DNA of 64,000 nucleotides, from positions 930,001 to 994,000 of the forward strand of contig NZ_JABFDM010000001.1 in the NCBI RefSeq assembly GCF_013178945.1, written 5' to 3'. The DNA comes from Bradyrhizobium aeschynomenes. Lineage in GTDB: Bacteria; Pseudomonadota; Alphaproteobacteria; Rhizobiales; Xanthobacteraceae. Numbering within the stretch: position 1 is the stretch's first letter; each line of letters begins with the position of its first letter. The notes beneath the pieces were generated by a model. The model made no database searches. It was given only the letters and a program-made list of their open reading frames with translations, and was not told the origin of the DNA. This document shows positions 49,468-58,538 of this stretch, one piece after another. A program made the position numbers and the translations under genes.

Positions 49468-50790
49468 TCAACCTCGGCGGCGTACCAGAGGTTCCATGGA
49501 GCTGCTCAAATCGACGGCAGCCGCGGCTCCGCAATAGACCGGAGAGACCAGCTCCGTCCAGGCTTTTTCCCGCGATGCAGAATCGGTTGCGGTCGCGATG
49601 GCGAGCGCTGCTGCCGGCCGAGCCATGCGTTCGCGTAAGGGGATCGGCCCGCACACGATCATGAAGAAGTCATAGGCATGCGGCCTTTCGTTGGCCATCA
49701 CGAACTGGAAGTGGACGCGGAAAAACTGCCAGCGAAACGCATTGTAACGGGCGGGTCGGATGATCTCGCGAAAGCGAACCGGCACAATCGTCGGATTGCG
49801 CCTGGTGTCGCCGACCTCGACGCCGTGCGCGGTGATCGGATCGAACTGGAAGAAGTTCATCACGTCCTTGCGCGCTTGGCAGTCGATCCAGTCGACTGAA
49901 GGCTCGATCGCCAACCGGCGCAGATGATCGCGGAAATCGCCGGCCGCCCGATGAAAGCCGATGATGGGAAAATTGCCGCCGAGCGTCAGCAGCAGCAGTC
50001 GCGGACCGTGACGGCCGAGCGCAGGATCGAGATTCAAGGCGCGCGCCAGCATTTCCGCGGCGAGGAACGAGCCTGAGCTGTGGCCGACGATGACGATCTC
50101 ATCGGCCTCGCTGCGAGCTGCGACCTCGGTCAGGTAGCGCGCGAACCGGTCGATGCGCGCGTCCCATTCGGGGCGTTGGCGGTGGGCGAACTGCCAGGTC
50201 CAGATCGTGTCGCACAGTAGATATAGGACGTAAGTCTGGTTTTCGAATGTACGCAGCGCAGCCCAGAGCAGGGCTGCGAACGTCGCGGCGCCTGCGATCC
50301 AGCCGAGAAGAACGGGGGCGCCGATCGCGTCGAGGCCGCTGCTGACGCCGAAGCCGATCGCAGCACAGGCGGTCGCCTCCAGCAGCAGGATGATGTGCGG
50401 CCAGGTGATGAAGGTGGCAAAGCGCCAGTTGGCTTTCCAGAACCGCGCGATGGTGCCGTGCGCCACGAGCCGCAGATAGATCCAAACCGCCTGCAGCACG
50501 ATCCGCCAGATCGGTGCGGCCAGATCGCTCTGAATGAAATCCTCGAAACGGAGGAAGTCGTAGTTTGTTCGGGTGGTCCAGCCGGGGCCGCTGATGTCGC
50601 CGGTGCTGGTCTCGATCGACCACGACGTGATCTCGTCATCCGTTCGGCTGTGAGGACGGCTGATCGTGGTTGCGAACTGGTACAGGCGGCCAAACTTGCG
50701 CAGCTCGGTGCGGAACATGCGATAGTACTGCGCAAGGCCCCGAGGATCGTAGCCCTGCACGTAGATCACATGACGGGTCTGCACGCGCAC
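49468..50790 (-). CDS. Membrane-associated serine-hydrolase-like protein of unknown family
   Basis: 440 residues. Residues 130-178 contain two hydrophobic segments (FITWPHIILLLEATACAAIGFG and APVLLGWIAGAATFAALLWAAL), so it is likely anchored in the inner membrane. The nucleophile elbow GHSSGS is at 236-241 within EIVIVGHSSGSFLAAEML, the alpha/beta-hydrolase pattern. An N-terminal VIYVQGYDPRG is the strand with an oxyanion-type loop. A histidine and acid are not assignable by eye. Substrate unknown. It separates dxs from xseB, unlike many relatives. Confidence 0.7.
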   Translation of the reverse strand: MRVQTRHVIYVQGYDPRGLAQYYRMFRTELRKFGRLYQFATTISRPHSRTDDEITSWSIETSTGDISGPGWTTRTNYDFLRFEDFIQSDLAAPIWRIVLQAVWIYLRLVAHGTIARFWKANWRFATFITWPHIILLLEATACAAIGFGVSSGLDAIGAPVLLGWIAGAATFAALLWAALRTFENQTYVLYLLCDTIWTWQFAHRQRPEWDARIDRFARYLTEVAARSEADEIVIVGHSSGSFLAAEMLARALNLDPALGRHGPRLLLLTLGGNFPIIGFHRAAGDFRDHLRRLAIEPSVDWIDCQARKDVMNFFQFDPITAHGVEVGDTRRNPTIVPVRFREIIRPARYNAFRWQFFRVHFQFVMANERPHAYDFFMIVCGPIPLRERMARPAAALAIATATDSASREKAWTELVSPVYCGAAAAVDLSSSMEPLVRRRG

Positions 50791-51092
50791 GAGGGTGTTG
50801 GGCCTCCCAAAAAATCTTCGAGAAACAGCGTTAATGGATCGAGCCGGTGTGAACGCAAAAGACGGTTGTAACGATCAGGAGTTCTCCTGAACGGGGACTA
50901 TAGCACCTCGGTAGGAGCGCCAAGGGCCCCTTTGCCCCAATTTCGGCCGATATGCACGATTGGGATGCGGCACACCCCGCGGTTAATCCGCGCAGGCGGG
51001 CTCTAAAATAATTTTCTCGAGCTGGCGGTCCGCGCTCGAACCCTGAGGCCGGAACGCGAGCGCCGGTCTCCAGGGGACTCCGGCAGCTTCCG
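50791..51092. other. Intergenic region
   Basis: 302 bases with no gene. A small hairpin CAGGAGTTCTCCTG lies at 50877-50890. A short T/A-rich stretch follows at 51005-51018 near ATAATTTTC. No terminator or RNA gene recognised. Confidence 0.4.
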
Positions 51093-51344
51093 CTACTGTA
51101 CGTCGAGCGGCACGGTCCCGGTCGCCCGGCCGCCCGCGTCGGTGGTGATCTTCTCGACCCGGGCCTCTGCCTGCCGCAGCAGCTCCTCGCAGCGCCGCTT
51201 CAGCGCCTCGCCGCGCTCATAGATCGCCACCGATTCCTCCAGCGGCACCTTGCCGTCCTCGAGCCGTTTGACGATCGATTCCAGCTCCTCGATCGCGCGC
51301 TCGAACGACAGCTTCTTGACGTCGGTTACGGTGTTGTCCGCCAT
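51093..51344 (-). CDS. xseB: Exodeoxyribonuclease VII small subunit
   Basis: Small subunit of the nuclease that degrades single-stranded DNA. 83 residues from ATG 51344. LSFERAIEELESIVKRLEDGKVPLEESVAIYERGEALKRRCEELL is a textbook XseB helical block; the C-terminal tail is short and acidic/Gly-rich. The large subunit XseA is not in this window. It is immediately downstream of a histone-deacetylase-like gene on the same strand, 100 bases apart. Confidence 0.93.
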   Translation of the reverse strand: MADNTVTDVKKLSFERAIEELESIVKRLEDGKVPLEESVAIYERGEALKRRCEELLRQAEARVEKITTDAGGRATGTVPLDVQ

Positions 51345-51444
51345 ACGGGTTCCCTGCAGATCACTCAACTCCGGGGCCGTGCTTTTACACTTCGGTCGTG
51401 CCCCTGTCAGGCCCTGCCGGGGTGGATCGGTCGGAAACTGGGGA

Positions 51445-52374
51445 TTACGCCCCGGTCAGCGCCGCGACGTGGGCCGAGACGGATTCTTTAAGGCCTTGAA
51501 GATCATAGCCGCCCTCCAGAACGGAAACGACGCGGCCGCCCGCGGTCTTCTCGGCGAGTTCCATCAGCTTGCGGGTGACCCATCCGAAGTCCTCCGCCCG
51601 GAGGTTCAGCGACGCCAGCGGGTCGCGATAATGGGCGTCGAAACCGGCCGAGATGATCACCAGCTCCGGGCTGAACTTGGTCAGCTGCGGCAGGATCAGG
51701 TTCTCGAAGGCGGAGCGAAACTCGAGGCTCCCGTCCTCGGAAGCCAGCGGCGCGTTGACGATGGTGTCGTGCTCGCCGCGCTCGCCACGGGCCCCCGTGC
51801 CCGGGAACAGCGGCATCTGGTGGGTCGAGCAGTACATCACGCTCTTGTCGGCCCAGAAGATGTCCTGGGTGCCGTTGCCGTGGTGGACGTCGAAATCGAT
51901 GATGGCGGCGCGTTCGATGCCGAAGGTGCGCTGGGCGTAGCGGGCAGCGATCGCGACGTTGTCGAAGAAGCAGAAGCCCATCGGCTTTGCGATCTCGGCG
52001 TGGTGGCCGGGCGGGCGCACCGCGACGAAGGCGTTCTTGTGCCGCCCCGACATCACGGATTCGGTCGCGGCGACCGCGCCGCCGACGCCGCGCATGACCG
52101 CTTCCCAGGTGCCCGGCGACATCGAGGTGTCGCCGTCGAGATAGATGATGCCGGATGTCGGCGCCATCTGGCGCAGCTCGGTGACGTAATGCTCGTTGTG
52201 GCACAGCAAGGCGAGCTCGATGTCGGCCTCCGGCGCCTCGTCGCGGTCGAGCAGGGCGAAGCGCTCCTCGGTCAGGGCCTCCTCGACGGCGCGCAGGCGG
52301 TCGGCACGCTCCGGGTGGCCGGACGGCGTGGCGTGATCGAGGCAGGCTTCATGAGAGAGATACAGCGTCGACAT
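51445..52374 (-). CDS. Histone deacetylase family protein
   Basis: Zinc-dependent deacetylase of the acetoin-utilisation/acetylpolyamine amidohydrolase type, 309 residues from ATG 52374. Seen: GHPERADRL, FVAVRPPGHHAEIAKPMGFC, IDFDVHHGNGTQDIF (metal Asp and His), and VIISAGFDAHYRDPLA (second Asp). Substrates are acetyl-lysine in proteins or acetylpolyamines. An upstream extension of the frame to 52575 is Arg-rich and has no domain, so it was not used. Confidence 0.92.
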   Translation of the reverse strand: MSTLYLSHEACLDHATPSGHPERADRLRAVEEALTEERFALLDRDEAPEADIELALLCHNEHYVTELRQMAPTSGIIYLDGDTSMSPGTWEAVMRGVGGAVAATESVMSGRHKNAFVAVRPPGHHAEIAKPMGFCFFDNVAIAARYAQRTFGIERAAIIDFDVHHGNGTQDIFWADKSVMYCSTHQMPLFPGTGARGERGEHDTIVNAPLASEDGSLEFRSAFENLILPQLTKFSPELVIISAGFDAHYRDPLASLNLRAEDFGWVTRKLMELAEKTAGGRVVSVLEGGYDLQGLKESVSAHVAALTGA

Positions 52375-52486
52375 CAGGGCTCTGCCACTCGCGCGTTGCG
52401 GGAACGCCCAATCTATGCGCTGAACACGGGCTCGGAAAGAGCCCTGACGGCGATATGGCCGGGTTTCCCGCCGCGTCGGCCGAGCG

Positions 52487-54163
52487 TCACTGGGTCTTGT
52501 TGACGATGCGGTCGCGCGGCGGCGGGGCCAGCGGGCTGTTGGCCTTGAGATAGGCGAACAGCGCCTCGTCGTCATAGGAGCCGACGATCGGATCGCGGCC
52601 GCTCTTGAACGCGGTGAAGCCGTCGCCGCCGAGTGCGAGATAGTTGTTGAGGGTGACGCGATAGGACGCGGCGGGATCGATGACCTTGCCGTTCAGCGTC
52701 ATTGTTGCCGCATCGATGCGCGCCCCGGCCGGCTGCTTGGCGTCGAACGCATAGCTGAAGCCGCGGGAGATCTGCAGGATGCGCGGCCGCGCCGGATCCA
52801 GCCATTGCTGCTCCAGCGCGGCCTTGATCTCGGCGCCCGTCAAGGTGACCGTCATCAGCTGGTTGCGGAACGGCTGGCTGGCGAACACGTCGGCATAGGT
52901 CACCGCACCGTCGTCCCGGCGCGCCAGATCGTTGCGGATGCCGCCGGGATTCGTCAACGCAATGACTGCGCCGCCCTTGGCTGCTGCCGATGTTGCCGCG
53001 AGCTGGGCATCGGCGATGACGTCGCCGAGCACACTCTCGCCGGATGCGTTCGGCAGGCGGGACAGCACCTGCGTGATCGCGCCCGCAGGACGGTTGGCGA
53101 TGGGCGCAGCGAGCTTTTCGTAAGCGTCGATCAGCGCCGTCTGCGCCGGATCCTGCGGCAGCGTGGTGTCGACGACGATGTTGGTCGCGACGGCGCTGGT
53201 CACATCGCGCGTCGTGCGGTCGAGCTTGACGTCGATGGCCGTCACCAGCGTGCCGAACTTGTCGCCCGAAGTGACGAGCCGCTTGTCGATCGTGCAGACA
53301 TAGGCCTGATGGGTGTGGCCGGAGATGACGATGTCGACGGCGCTGTCCAGGTCCTTGACGATGTCGACGATCGGACCGGACAAGCCCGGGCATTCGTTCA
53401 TGCCGCCGGACGGCCAGCCGCCTTCGTGGATCAGCACGACGATCGCCTGCACGCCCTTGGCCTTGAGCTCGGGGATCAGCGCATTGATGCTCTCGGCCTC
53501 GTTGCGGAAATCGAGGCCGGCCGCGCTCGCCGGCGAGATGATGCCGGACGTCGCCTTCAAGGTCAGACCGATGAAGGCGACGGGGATGTCCTCGAAGGTG
53601 CGGATCTCGTAGGCCGGAAACACCGTCTTGTCGGTGCCCGCAAGAAATGTCGACGCGGCGAGATAGTGAAACTTGGCTCCGGTGAACGGCTTCGGCCCGC
53701 GGCAGCCGTCGGTCGGATGACAGCCGCCATTCTGCATCCGCAGCAGCTCGTCCTTGCCCTCGTCGAACTCGTGATTGCCGACGGCGGACAGAGCCAAGCC
53801 CATCTGCGACATCGACTCGATGGTCGGCTCGTCGTGGAACATCGCCGACAGGAACGGGCTGGCGCCGATGAGGTCGCCGGCGGCGACGAAGATGGTGTTC
53901 GGCTCGCCGTCCGACAGCAGCTTGACCAGGCTCGCCATCTGCGCTGCGCCGCCGGCCGGCACCACGCTGCTCTTGGTCGGATCGGCGGGATCGGCGACGC
54001 GGATGCCGGAGGCGGGCGGCTTCAGATTGCCATGAAAGTCGTTGATGGCGAGGATGCGCAGCGACACCGGCTCGTCCTCGGCGGAGGCAGGCAGAGCGGC
54101 CAGGCTGCCTGCAGCGGCGCTGGCCAGCAGGGCGGCGAAGGCGAGACGGTGGAGCAGGCTCAT
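52487..54163 (-). CDS. Periplasmic 5'-nucleotidase/metallophosphatase (UshA-like)
   Basis: 558 residues with a Sec signal peptide ending ASA near 28. Metallophosphatase domain: ILAINDFHGNL, VAAGDLIGASPF, AVGNHEFDEG, and VIVISGHTHQAYVC-type GHTH. C-terminal nucleotidase domain: ALTNPGGIRNDLAR and VTLTGAEIKAALEQQW, with the substrate stacking region SYAFDAKQPAGAR. It would strip phosphate from nucleotides outside the cytoplasm for salvage. Convergent pairing with the histone-deacetylase gene does not occur; both read leftwards. Confidence 0.93.
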   Translation of the reverse strand: MSLLHRLAFAALLASAAAGSLAALPASAEDEPVSLRILAINDFHGNLKPPASGIRVADPADPTKSSVVPAGGAAQMASLVKLLSDGEPNTIFVAAGDLIGASPFLSAMFHDEPTIESMSQMGLALSAVGNHEFDEGKDELLRMQNGGCHPTDGCRGPKPFTGAKFHYLAASTFLAGTDKTVFPAYEIRTFEDIPVAFIGLTLKATSGIISPASAAGLDFRNEAESINALIPELKAKGVQAIVVLIHEGGWPSGGMNECPGLSGPIVDIVKDLDSAVDIVISGHTHQAYVCTIDKRLVTSGDKFGTLVTAIDVKLDRTTRDVTSAVATNIVVDTTLPQDPAQTALIDAYEKLAAPIANRPAGAITQVLSRLPNASGESVLGDVIADAQLAATSAAAKGGAVIALTNPGGIRNDLARRDDGAVTYADVFASQPFRNQLMTVTLTGAEIKAALEQQWLDPARPRILQISRGFSYAFDAKQPAGARIDAATMTLNGKVIDPAASYRVTLNNYLALGGDGFTAFKSGRDPIVGSYDDEALFAYLKANSPLAPPPRDRIVNKTQ

Positions 54164-54262
54164 GACGGGTCACGTGTGATGCGGGCGGCGCGGCGCGATT
54201 GCCTCGACGCGGTCGCAATGACATAAAAAGGTTTCATAACAACAATACATCGGGAGTCCGGA

Positions 54263-55150
54263 ATGAAAAGAATGATGCTGCTTTCCGCCGCGCTGTCGCT
54301 CGTGGCCGGCTCCGCTGCAGCGCAATCACTGCCGGATCTCATGAAGCAGATGATCGCCGCGTGGAATAAGCCGACCGAGCCGTTCAGGGTGATCGACAAC
54401 ATCTACTATGTCGGCACCAACGGGCTCGCCTCCTATCTGATCGCGACGCCGCAGGGGCACATCCTGATCGACACGGTGATGCCGGAATCGACCGCGCAGA
54501 TCGAGTCCAGCATCGGCAAGCTGGGCTTCAAGGTGGCCGACATCAAATACATCATCAACACCCACGCCCATATCGACCACACCGGCGGGCTCGCGCAGAT
54601 CAAGCAGGAGACCGGCGCGCAGATGGTGGCCGGCGCCAAGGACGTGCCGCTGCTCGAAGGCGGATTCTATCCGGGCCGCGAGGAGGAGAAGCACCTCAAC
54701 TTTCCGCCGGTCAAGGTCGACCGCGCGGTGCGCGAGGGCGATACGGTCGTGCTCGGCGGCGTCACCTTGACCGCGCATGAGACGCCGGGCCATTCGCCGG
54801 GCTGCACCAGCTGGACGACCGATGTGAAGGACGGCGAGGCGATGCGCAGCGTCATCTTCTTCTGCAGCGCCACCGTGGCGCTGAACCGGCTGGTGGGACG
54901 GCCGACCTATCCGGGGATCGTCGACGACTACAAGAAAACCTATGCCTGGGCGAAAACCGTGCATCCCGACATCATGCTCGCGCCGCATCCGGAGATGTAT
55001 GGCATGGCCGACAAGCGCGCAAAGATCGTGGCGGGCGAGCCTAGTCCGTTCGTCAGGCCGGGCGAGTTCAACGCCTATCTCGACCGGCTGGAAACGCAGT
55101 TCAACGAGGGCCTCGCCAAGCAGACGGCCGCGCTGCAGTCCAGCAAGTAG
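54263..55150 (+). CDS. Subclass B3 metallo-beta-lactamase (BJP-1-like)
   Basis: 295 residues with a signal peptide (residues 1-20). It is a periplasmic zinc enzyme of the B3 type: HAHIDH (101-106) gives the zinc ligands, with H177 in GHSPGCTSW and H242 in APHPEMYG. Two cysteines (C181, C201) could pair. FYPGREEEKHLNFPPVKVDRAVREGDTVVLG and FFCSATVALNRLVGRPTYPGIVDDY closely follow BJP-1 from Bradyrhizobium as I remember it. Chromosomal setting and host-like composition argue for an intrinsic gene. Real beta-lactam activity is not shown by sequence alone. Confidence 0.88.
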   Translation: MKRMMLLSAALSLVAGSAAAQSLPDLMKQMIAAWNKPTEPFRVIDNIYYVGTNGLASYLIATPQGHILIDTVMPESTAQIESSIGKLGFKVADIKYIINTHAHIDHTGGLAQIKQETGAQMVAGAKDVPLLEGGFYPGREEEKHLNFPPVKVDRAVREGDTVVLGGVTLTAHETPGHSPGCTSWTTDVKDGEAMRSVIFFCSATVALNRLVGRPTYPGIVDDYKKTYAWAKTVHPDIMLAPHPEMYGMADKRAKIVAGEPSPFVRPGEFNAYLDRLETQFNEGLAKQTAALQSSK

Positions 55151-55153
55151 CCG

Positions 55154-56338
55154 TCACCGGGTGCACAGCCGGTCCAGCGCGAAGCCGGAGACGTCGACGC
55201 GCGGCGGGGCGCCCATCGCCATCGCCGCGAGCGCCTCGCCGACCGCCGGCGAATGCTTGAAGCCGTGGCCGGAGCAGGCCGAGGCGTAGATGACATTGTC
55301 ATCGGCCGGATCGCGGTCGATGATGAAGCGTCCGCCGGGCGCATTGGTGTAGAGGCAGACCTCGCTGCGCAGGCATGTGGGCCCGAGATCCGGCACGAAC
55401 GGGCGGACGTATGTCTCGTAGGTCGCGGCGATTTCTCCCAGCGTGACCTCGCGCGACACGCGATCCGGATCGGCCTCGCCGGTCATCACCTCGTTGGCGA
55501 TCTTCACGCCTTTGGCGGGCGAGCCGAGCCAGGGAAAGCCGTAGATGTCGGACGCGGCGCGCTCGCGGCCGCTGACGTCCCAGATGAAGACCGGCGCTTC
55601 GGGGCCGAAGCGCTCCGGGTTGGACAGGATCTCGAACCAGTACAGCACCTGACGCGTCACGTTCACCCGCCGCTGCAGCGGCGCGATCAGCTCGGTGATC
55701 CACGGCCCGGTGGTGACGATCAGCGTCGTCGCCGAGGCGCTGGCGCCGTCATCCATGGTCACTGTGAGCGCGTTGCCGACGCGGCGGAACGCGGTCACGC
55801 GCCGGCCCGTGAGCAGCTCGGCGCCATGGCGCGCGGCGACGGCGAGCTCGGTGCGCACGCAGTCCTCGACCAGGAGATAGCCGCCCTCGCGATCGAGAAA
55901 GGCGCGGTCGCTCGCCGCAGTGGCGAATGCCGGATAGTTCGCGCGCAGCCGCTCCGGCGACAGCGTTTCGCCGTCGACGCCATGCAGCCGCGCCGCCGTC
56001 TCGATGTTGGCGAAGAACTGCGCGCTCGTGACACCGTGCACCTCACCGCCATGCCGGCTCGGGATGAACAGGCAGCCGCATTGTTCGAACAGGCGCGCGC
56101 CGGTCTCGCGTTCGAGCTCGCGCCAGATGTCGTGCGAGCGCTGCGCCAGCGGCGTGTAGTCGACGCCTTCGCCGATCGCCGCGCGGGTGATGCGGGTCTC
56201 GCCATGGGTCGAGCCGAAACGGTGCGGCGGCTGGAAGCGGTCGATGCCGAGCACGCGCTGGCCCGCCTTGGCGAGATGCAGCAATGCGGCGCTGCCGACC
56301 GCGCCGCAGCCGATCACGATGACATCAAACTGCGCCAT
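55154..56338 (-). CDS. N-methyltryptophan oxidase/monomeric sarcosine oxidase-like flavoprotein
   Basis: 394 residues. FAD-binding GxGxxG in VIVIGCGAVGSAALLHLAKAGQ, and a Cys near 328 in SEVCLYTNAPGGRFIIDRDP, the C-x-Y-T site of covalent flavin linkage. GSTHGETRITR and the C-terminal ASACSGHGFKHSPAVGEALA are typical. It oxidises an N-methylated amino acid or related imine, releasing formaldehyde and peroxide. Convergent with the beta-lactamase gene by only three bases and co-directional with the hydratase gene upstream. Confidence 0.9.
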   Translation of the reverse strand: MAQFDVIVIGCGAVGSAALLHLAKAGQRVLGIDRFQPPHRFGSTHGETRITRAAIGEGVDYTPLAQRSHDIWRELERETGARLFEQCGCLFIPSRHGGEVHGVTSAQFFANIETAARLHGVDGETLSPERLRANYPAFATAASDRAFLDREGGYLLVEDCVRTELAVAARHGAELLTGRRVTAFRRVGNALTVTMDDGASASATTLIVTTGPWITELIAPLQRRVNVTRQVLYWFEILSNPERFGPEAPVFIWDVSGRERAASDIYGFPWLGSPAKGVKIANEVMTGEADPDRVSREVTLGEIAATYETYVRPFVPDLGPTCLRSEVCLYTNAPGGRFIIDRDPADDNVIYASACSGHGFKHSPAVGEALAAMAMGAPPRVDVSGFALDRLCTR

Positions 56339-56359
56339 GCGGATGCGAAGACCCCAGCG

Positions 56360-57124
56360 TCACTTTTTTGTCTTGCGCGACAGGAATGCCTTGAAGGCGC
56401 CGATCGCCTCGTCCGAGGTCATGCGCTCGGCGAACAGATAGGCCTCCTGGTCGATGCGGCGGGTCAGCTCGTCCGGCGGGGTGCGGATCAGCTTGCGCCC
56501 GATCGCAACCGCCTCCGCGGGCAGCCGGCAGATGTCGCGCGCCACCTTGTGCGCCTCGACCTCGGTATGCCCCGGGGCCACCACCGTGTTGACGAAGCCG
56601 GCGATCTGCGCGTCTTCCGCGGTCATGGTGCGCCCCATCACCAGCATCGCGAATGCGCGCTGATAGCCCATGGTCTGCGGCATCAGCAGGCTCGAGGCGC
56701 CTTCCGGCACCAGGCCGAGATGGATGAAGGGCGTGGAGAACGTCGCCGTGGTCGAGGCCAGCACGTAGTCGCAGTGAAACAGCATCGTCGTGCCGATGCC
56801 GATCGCGACGCCGTCGACCGCGGCGATGATCGGCTTGACGTTATGCGCCAGCGAATACAGGAACTTGGTCGCCGCCGAGGTGCGCACGGCGTCGCTGCCG
56901 GCACTGCCGGCGTGCAGAAAGTCTTCCAGATCATTGCCGGCCGTGAATACGCCGGAGCCGCCGGTGATGATGATGCAGCGCACCAGCGGATTGTTCTGCG
57001 CGGTGTCGATCGCATCGCTCATGCCGAGATACATCGCCTGCGTGATCGCGTTCTTCTTCTCCGGCCGCCGCAGCTTGATCGTCCGCGTCTCGCCTTCGTC
57101 GGTGACGATCAGATGGTCGGTCAT
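56360..57124 (-). CDS. Enoyl-CoA hydratase/isomerase family protein
   Basis: 254 residues of the crotonase fold: LRRPEKKNAIT, GSGVFTAGNDLEDF (oxyanion-hole region), AAVDGVAIGIGTTMLFHCDYVLAS and LGLVPEGASSLLMPQTMGY. The second catalytic glutamate region is VPEGA. It hydrates or isomerises an unsaturated acyl-CoA. The SolA-like oxidase gene lies 21 bases downstream on the same strand, so they probably form an operon. Specificity unknown. Confidence 0.9.
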   Translation of the reverse strand: MTDHLIVTDEGETRTIKLRRPEKKNAITQAMYLGMSDAIDTAQNNPLVRCIIITGGSGVFTAGNDLEDFLHAGSAGSDAVRTSAATKFLYSLAHNVKPIIAAVDGVAIGIGTTMLFHCDYVLASTTATFSTPFIHLGLVPEGASSLLMPQTMGYQRAFAMLVMGRTMTAEDAQIAGFVNTVVAPGHTEVEAHKVARDICRLPAEAVAIGRKLIRTPPDELTRRIDQEAYLFAERMTSDEAIGAFKAFLSRKTKK

Positions 57125-57358
57125 GGGCCCCTCATGCGTCTGTCCCGGCGGCCGCGATGCCGCCGGTGATCATCGAGTCGATGCTGTCGCCCGAGCCTAC
57201 ATCATCCGCCAACCGCGCCAAAGGCTGAAGCGGCGCGGGCGGCAAGGTGGCGTGTGGCTGGCAATGGCCGCACGTCGTGGTTTATGATTGGTTTGCGACC
57301 GCAACGCGGCTAAATGTGTGCGCAGGTCGAGCTGCGGTCCACCTGGAAGGCTGATCCC

Positions 57359-58159
57359 ATGACACGAGTGGTTTCCGTGCTGCTGTCGCTGCTGCTGTGC
57401 AGCGCCTTCACCGGCGCTGCGCGGGCCGGCGCCATCGATCGCGCGCTGCTGTCGCTGTTCTGTGCGCCCAAGGCGATTGCCGGCGCGACCTGCAAGGACG
57501 CGAAATCCTATCCCAACTTCAGGGGTGACCGCTGCGACGTCAAGCTCAGCGAGAAGCGCCAGCAGGGCCGCTTCGTGGATCCCGGCAAGCCGCTGCTGAT
57601 CGTGAGCTATGGCAGCGAGTGCGAGCCGCACGCGACCGACTGGGGCGGCTCGGTGCTGTTCGAGCAGACCGGTCGCGGCTATGTCTTCCGTGGCTATCAG
57701 CCCGGCATGCAGGTGGACGAATGCATGATCGCCGGTCAGGCGGGCGGGCTCGACGTGCTGGTCTGCCTGACCGGGCATATGGGGCAGGGCTTTCTGGAGA
57801 CCGCGGTGGCGCGGGTCGGCTTCAAGGGCCGCGCGCGCATCGAGATGTCCTACGACTTTCTGCTCACGGCTTCGGATTCCACCGGCGCCTACACGTCCAA
57901 CGTCGTCACCTGCTCGGAGCAGTTCAAATATTTCGGACTGTCGAGGCTCGCCGCCGGCCCGCGCCCCGGCACCGTCGTCGCGCAGGCGGATTATGCCGAC
58001 AGCGATACGATCACCAAGGCCTGTGCCAAGGGCTTTCCGATTCCGAAGGATGCTCAGGACTATGAGATCGCGCCGGGCGAGGCCTTCGTTCCCAACCCCT
58101 ACGTCAAGAGCGGCAGCGTCCTCATCGACATCTTCCGCCGAACCGTGACGTTGCGCTGA
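57359..58159 (+). CDS. Secreted protein of unknown function
   Basis: 266 residues from ATG 57359, with a clear signal peptide (VVSVLLSLLLCSAFTGAARA). Six or more cysteines spread over the mature protein suggest disulfides (CAPKAIAGATCKDAK, GDRCDVKL, GSECEPHATD, DECMIAG, VVTCSEQF). The pattern of Tyr/Asp-rich beta strands has no domain I can name. It ends nine bases before a convergent gene. Good codon composition and the signal support a real gene. Confidence 0.72.
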   Translation: MTRVVSVLLSLLLCSAFTGAARAGAIDRALLSLFCAPKAIAGATCKDAKSYPNFRGDRCDVKLSEKRQQGRFVDPGKPLLIVSYGSECEPHATDWGGSVLFEQTGRGYVFRGYQPGMQVDECMIAGQAGGLDVLVCLTGHMGQGFLETAVARVGFKGRARIEMSYDFLLTASDSTGAYTSNVVTCSEQFKYFGLSRLAAGPRPGTVVAQADYADSDTITKACAKGFPIPKDAQDYEIAPGEAFVPNPYVKSGSVLIDIFRRTVTLR

Positions 58160-58168
58160 GCGCTGCGC

Positions 58169-58537
58169 TCAGCGCGCCCCGTCCGTGCGCGGTGGCGCGG
58201 CGGGCGTGCGCGGCGCGCCCGTCGGCGCCTGCCGCACGGCCTCGCGCCGCAGCGCCTGCTCCAGCACCGCGAGCCGCGTCGCCATGCGCGTCAGCTCGTC
58301 ATGCATCGAGGTCTGGACGCCCTGCACGGCGTGCTGCACCTCGCGCAGCGCGTCGCGCTGCGTCTCCGCCTTGAGCACCCTGAACTCGGCTTCCATCGTG
58401 GTGAGGCGCTGGTTCAGCGTCCGGATCGCCTCGGCGATCTCCTTCTGGCCGTCCTGCAGCGCGCGCACGTGATCGACCAGCCGCAGATGATCGGTCAGCT
58501 CCTCGACCGTCTTGCCGATGTTGCTGCGGCCCCACAT
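58169..58537 (-). CDS. Small coiled-coil protein of unknown function
   Basis: 122 residues. Residues 10-100 form heptad-rich helices (TDHLRLVDHVRALQDGQKEIAEAIRTLNQRLTTMEAEFRVLKAE) followed by a Pro/Ala/Arg tail. No signal or membrane segment. It is one base from the upstream unknown gene on the same strand, so the two are almost certainly one transcript. Confidence 0.7.
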   Translation of the reverse strand: MWGRSNIGKTVEELTDHLRLVDHVRALQDGQKEIAEAIRTLNQRLTTMEAEFRVLKAETQRDALREVQHAVQGVQTSMHDELTRMATRLAVLEQALRREAVRQAPTGAPRTPAAPPRTDGAR

Positions 58538-58538
58538 G

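Noticed and set aside
52805..54226. Open frame of 473 residues on the plus strand
   Set aside because: Opposite the 5'-nucleotidase gene; composition is the reverse-complement type seen throughout the window.
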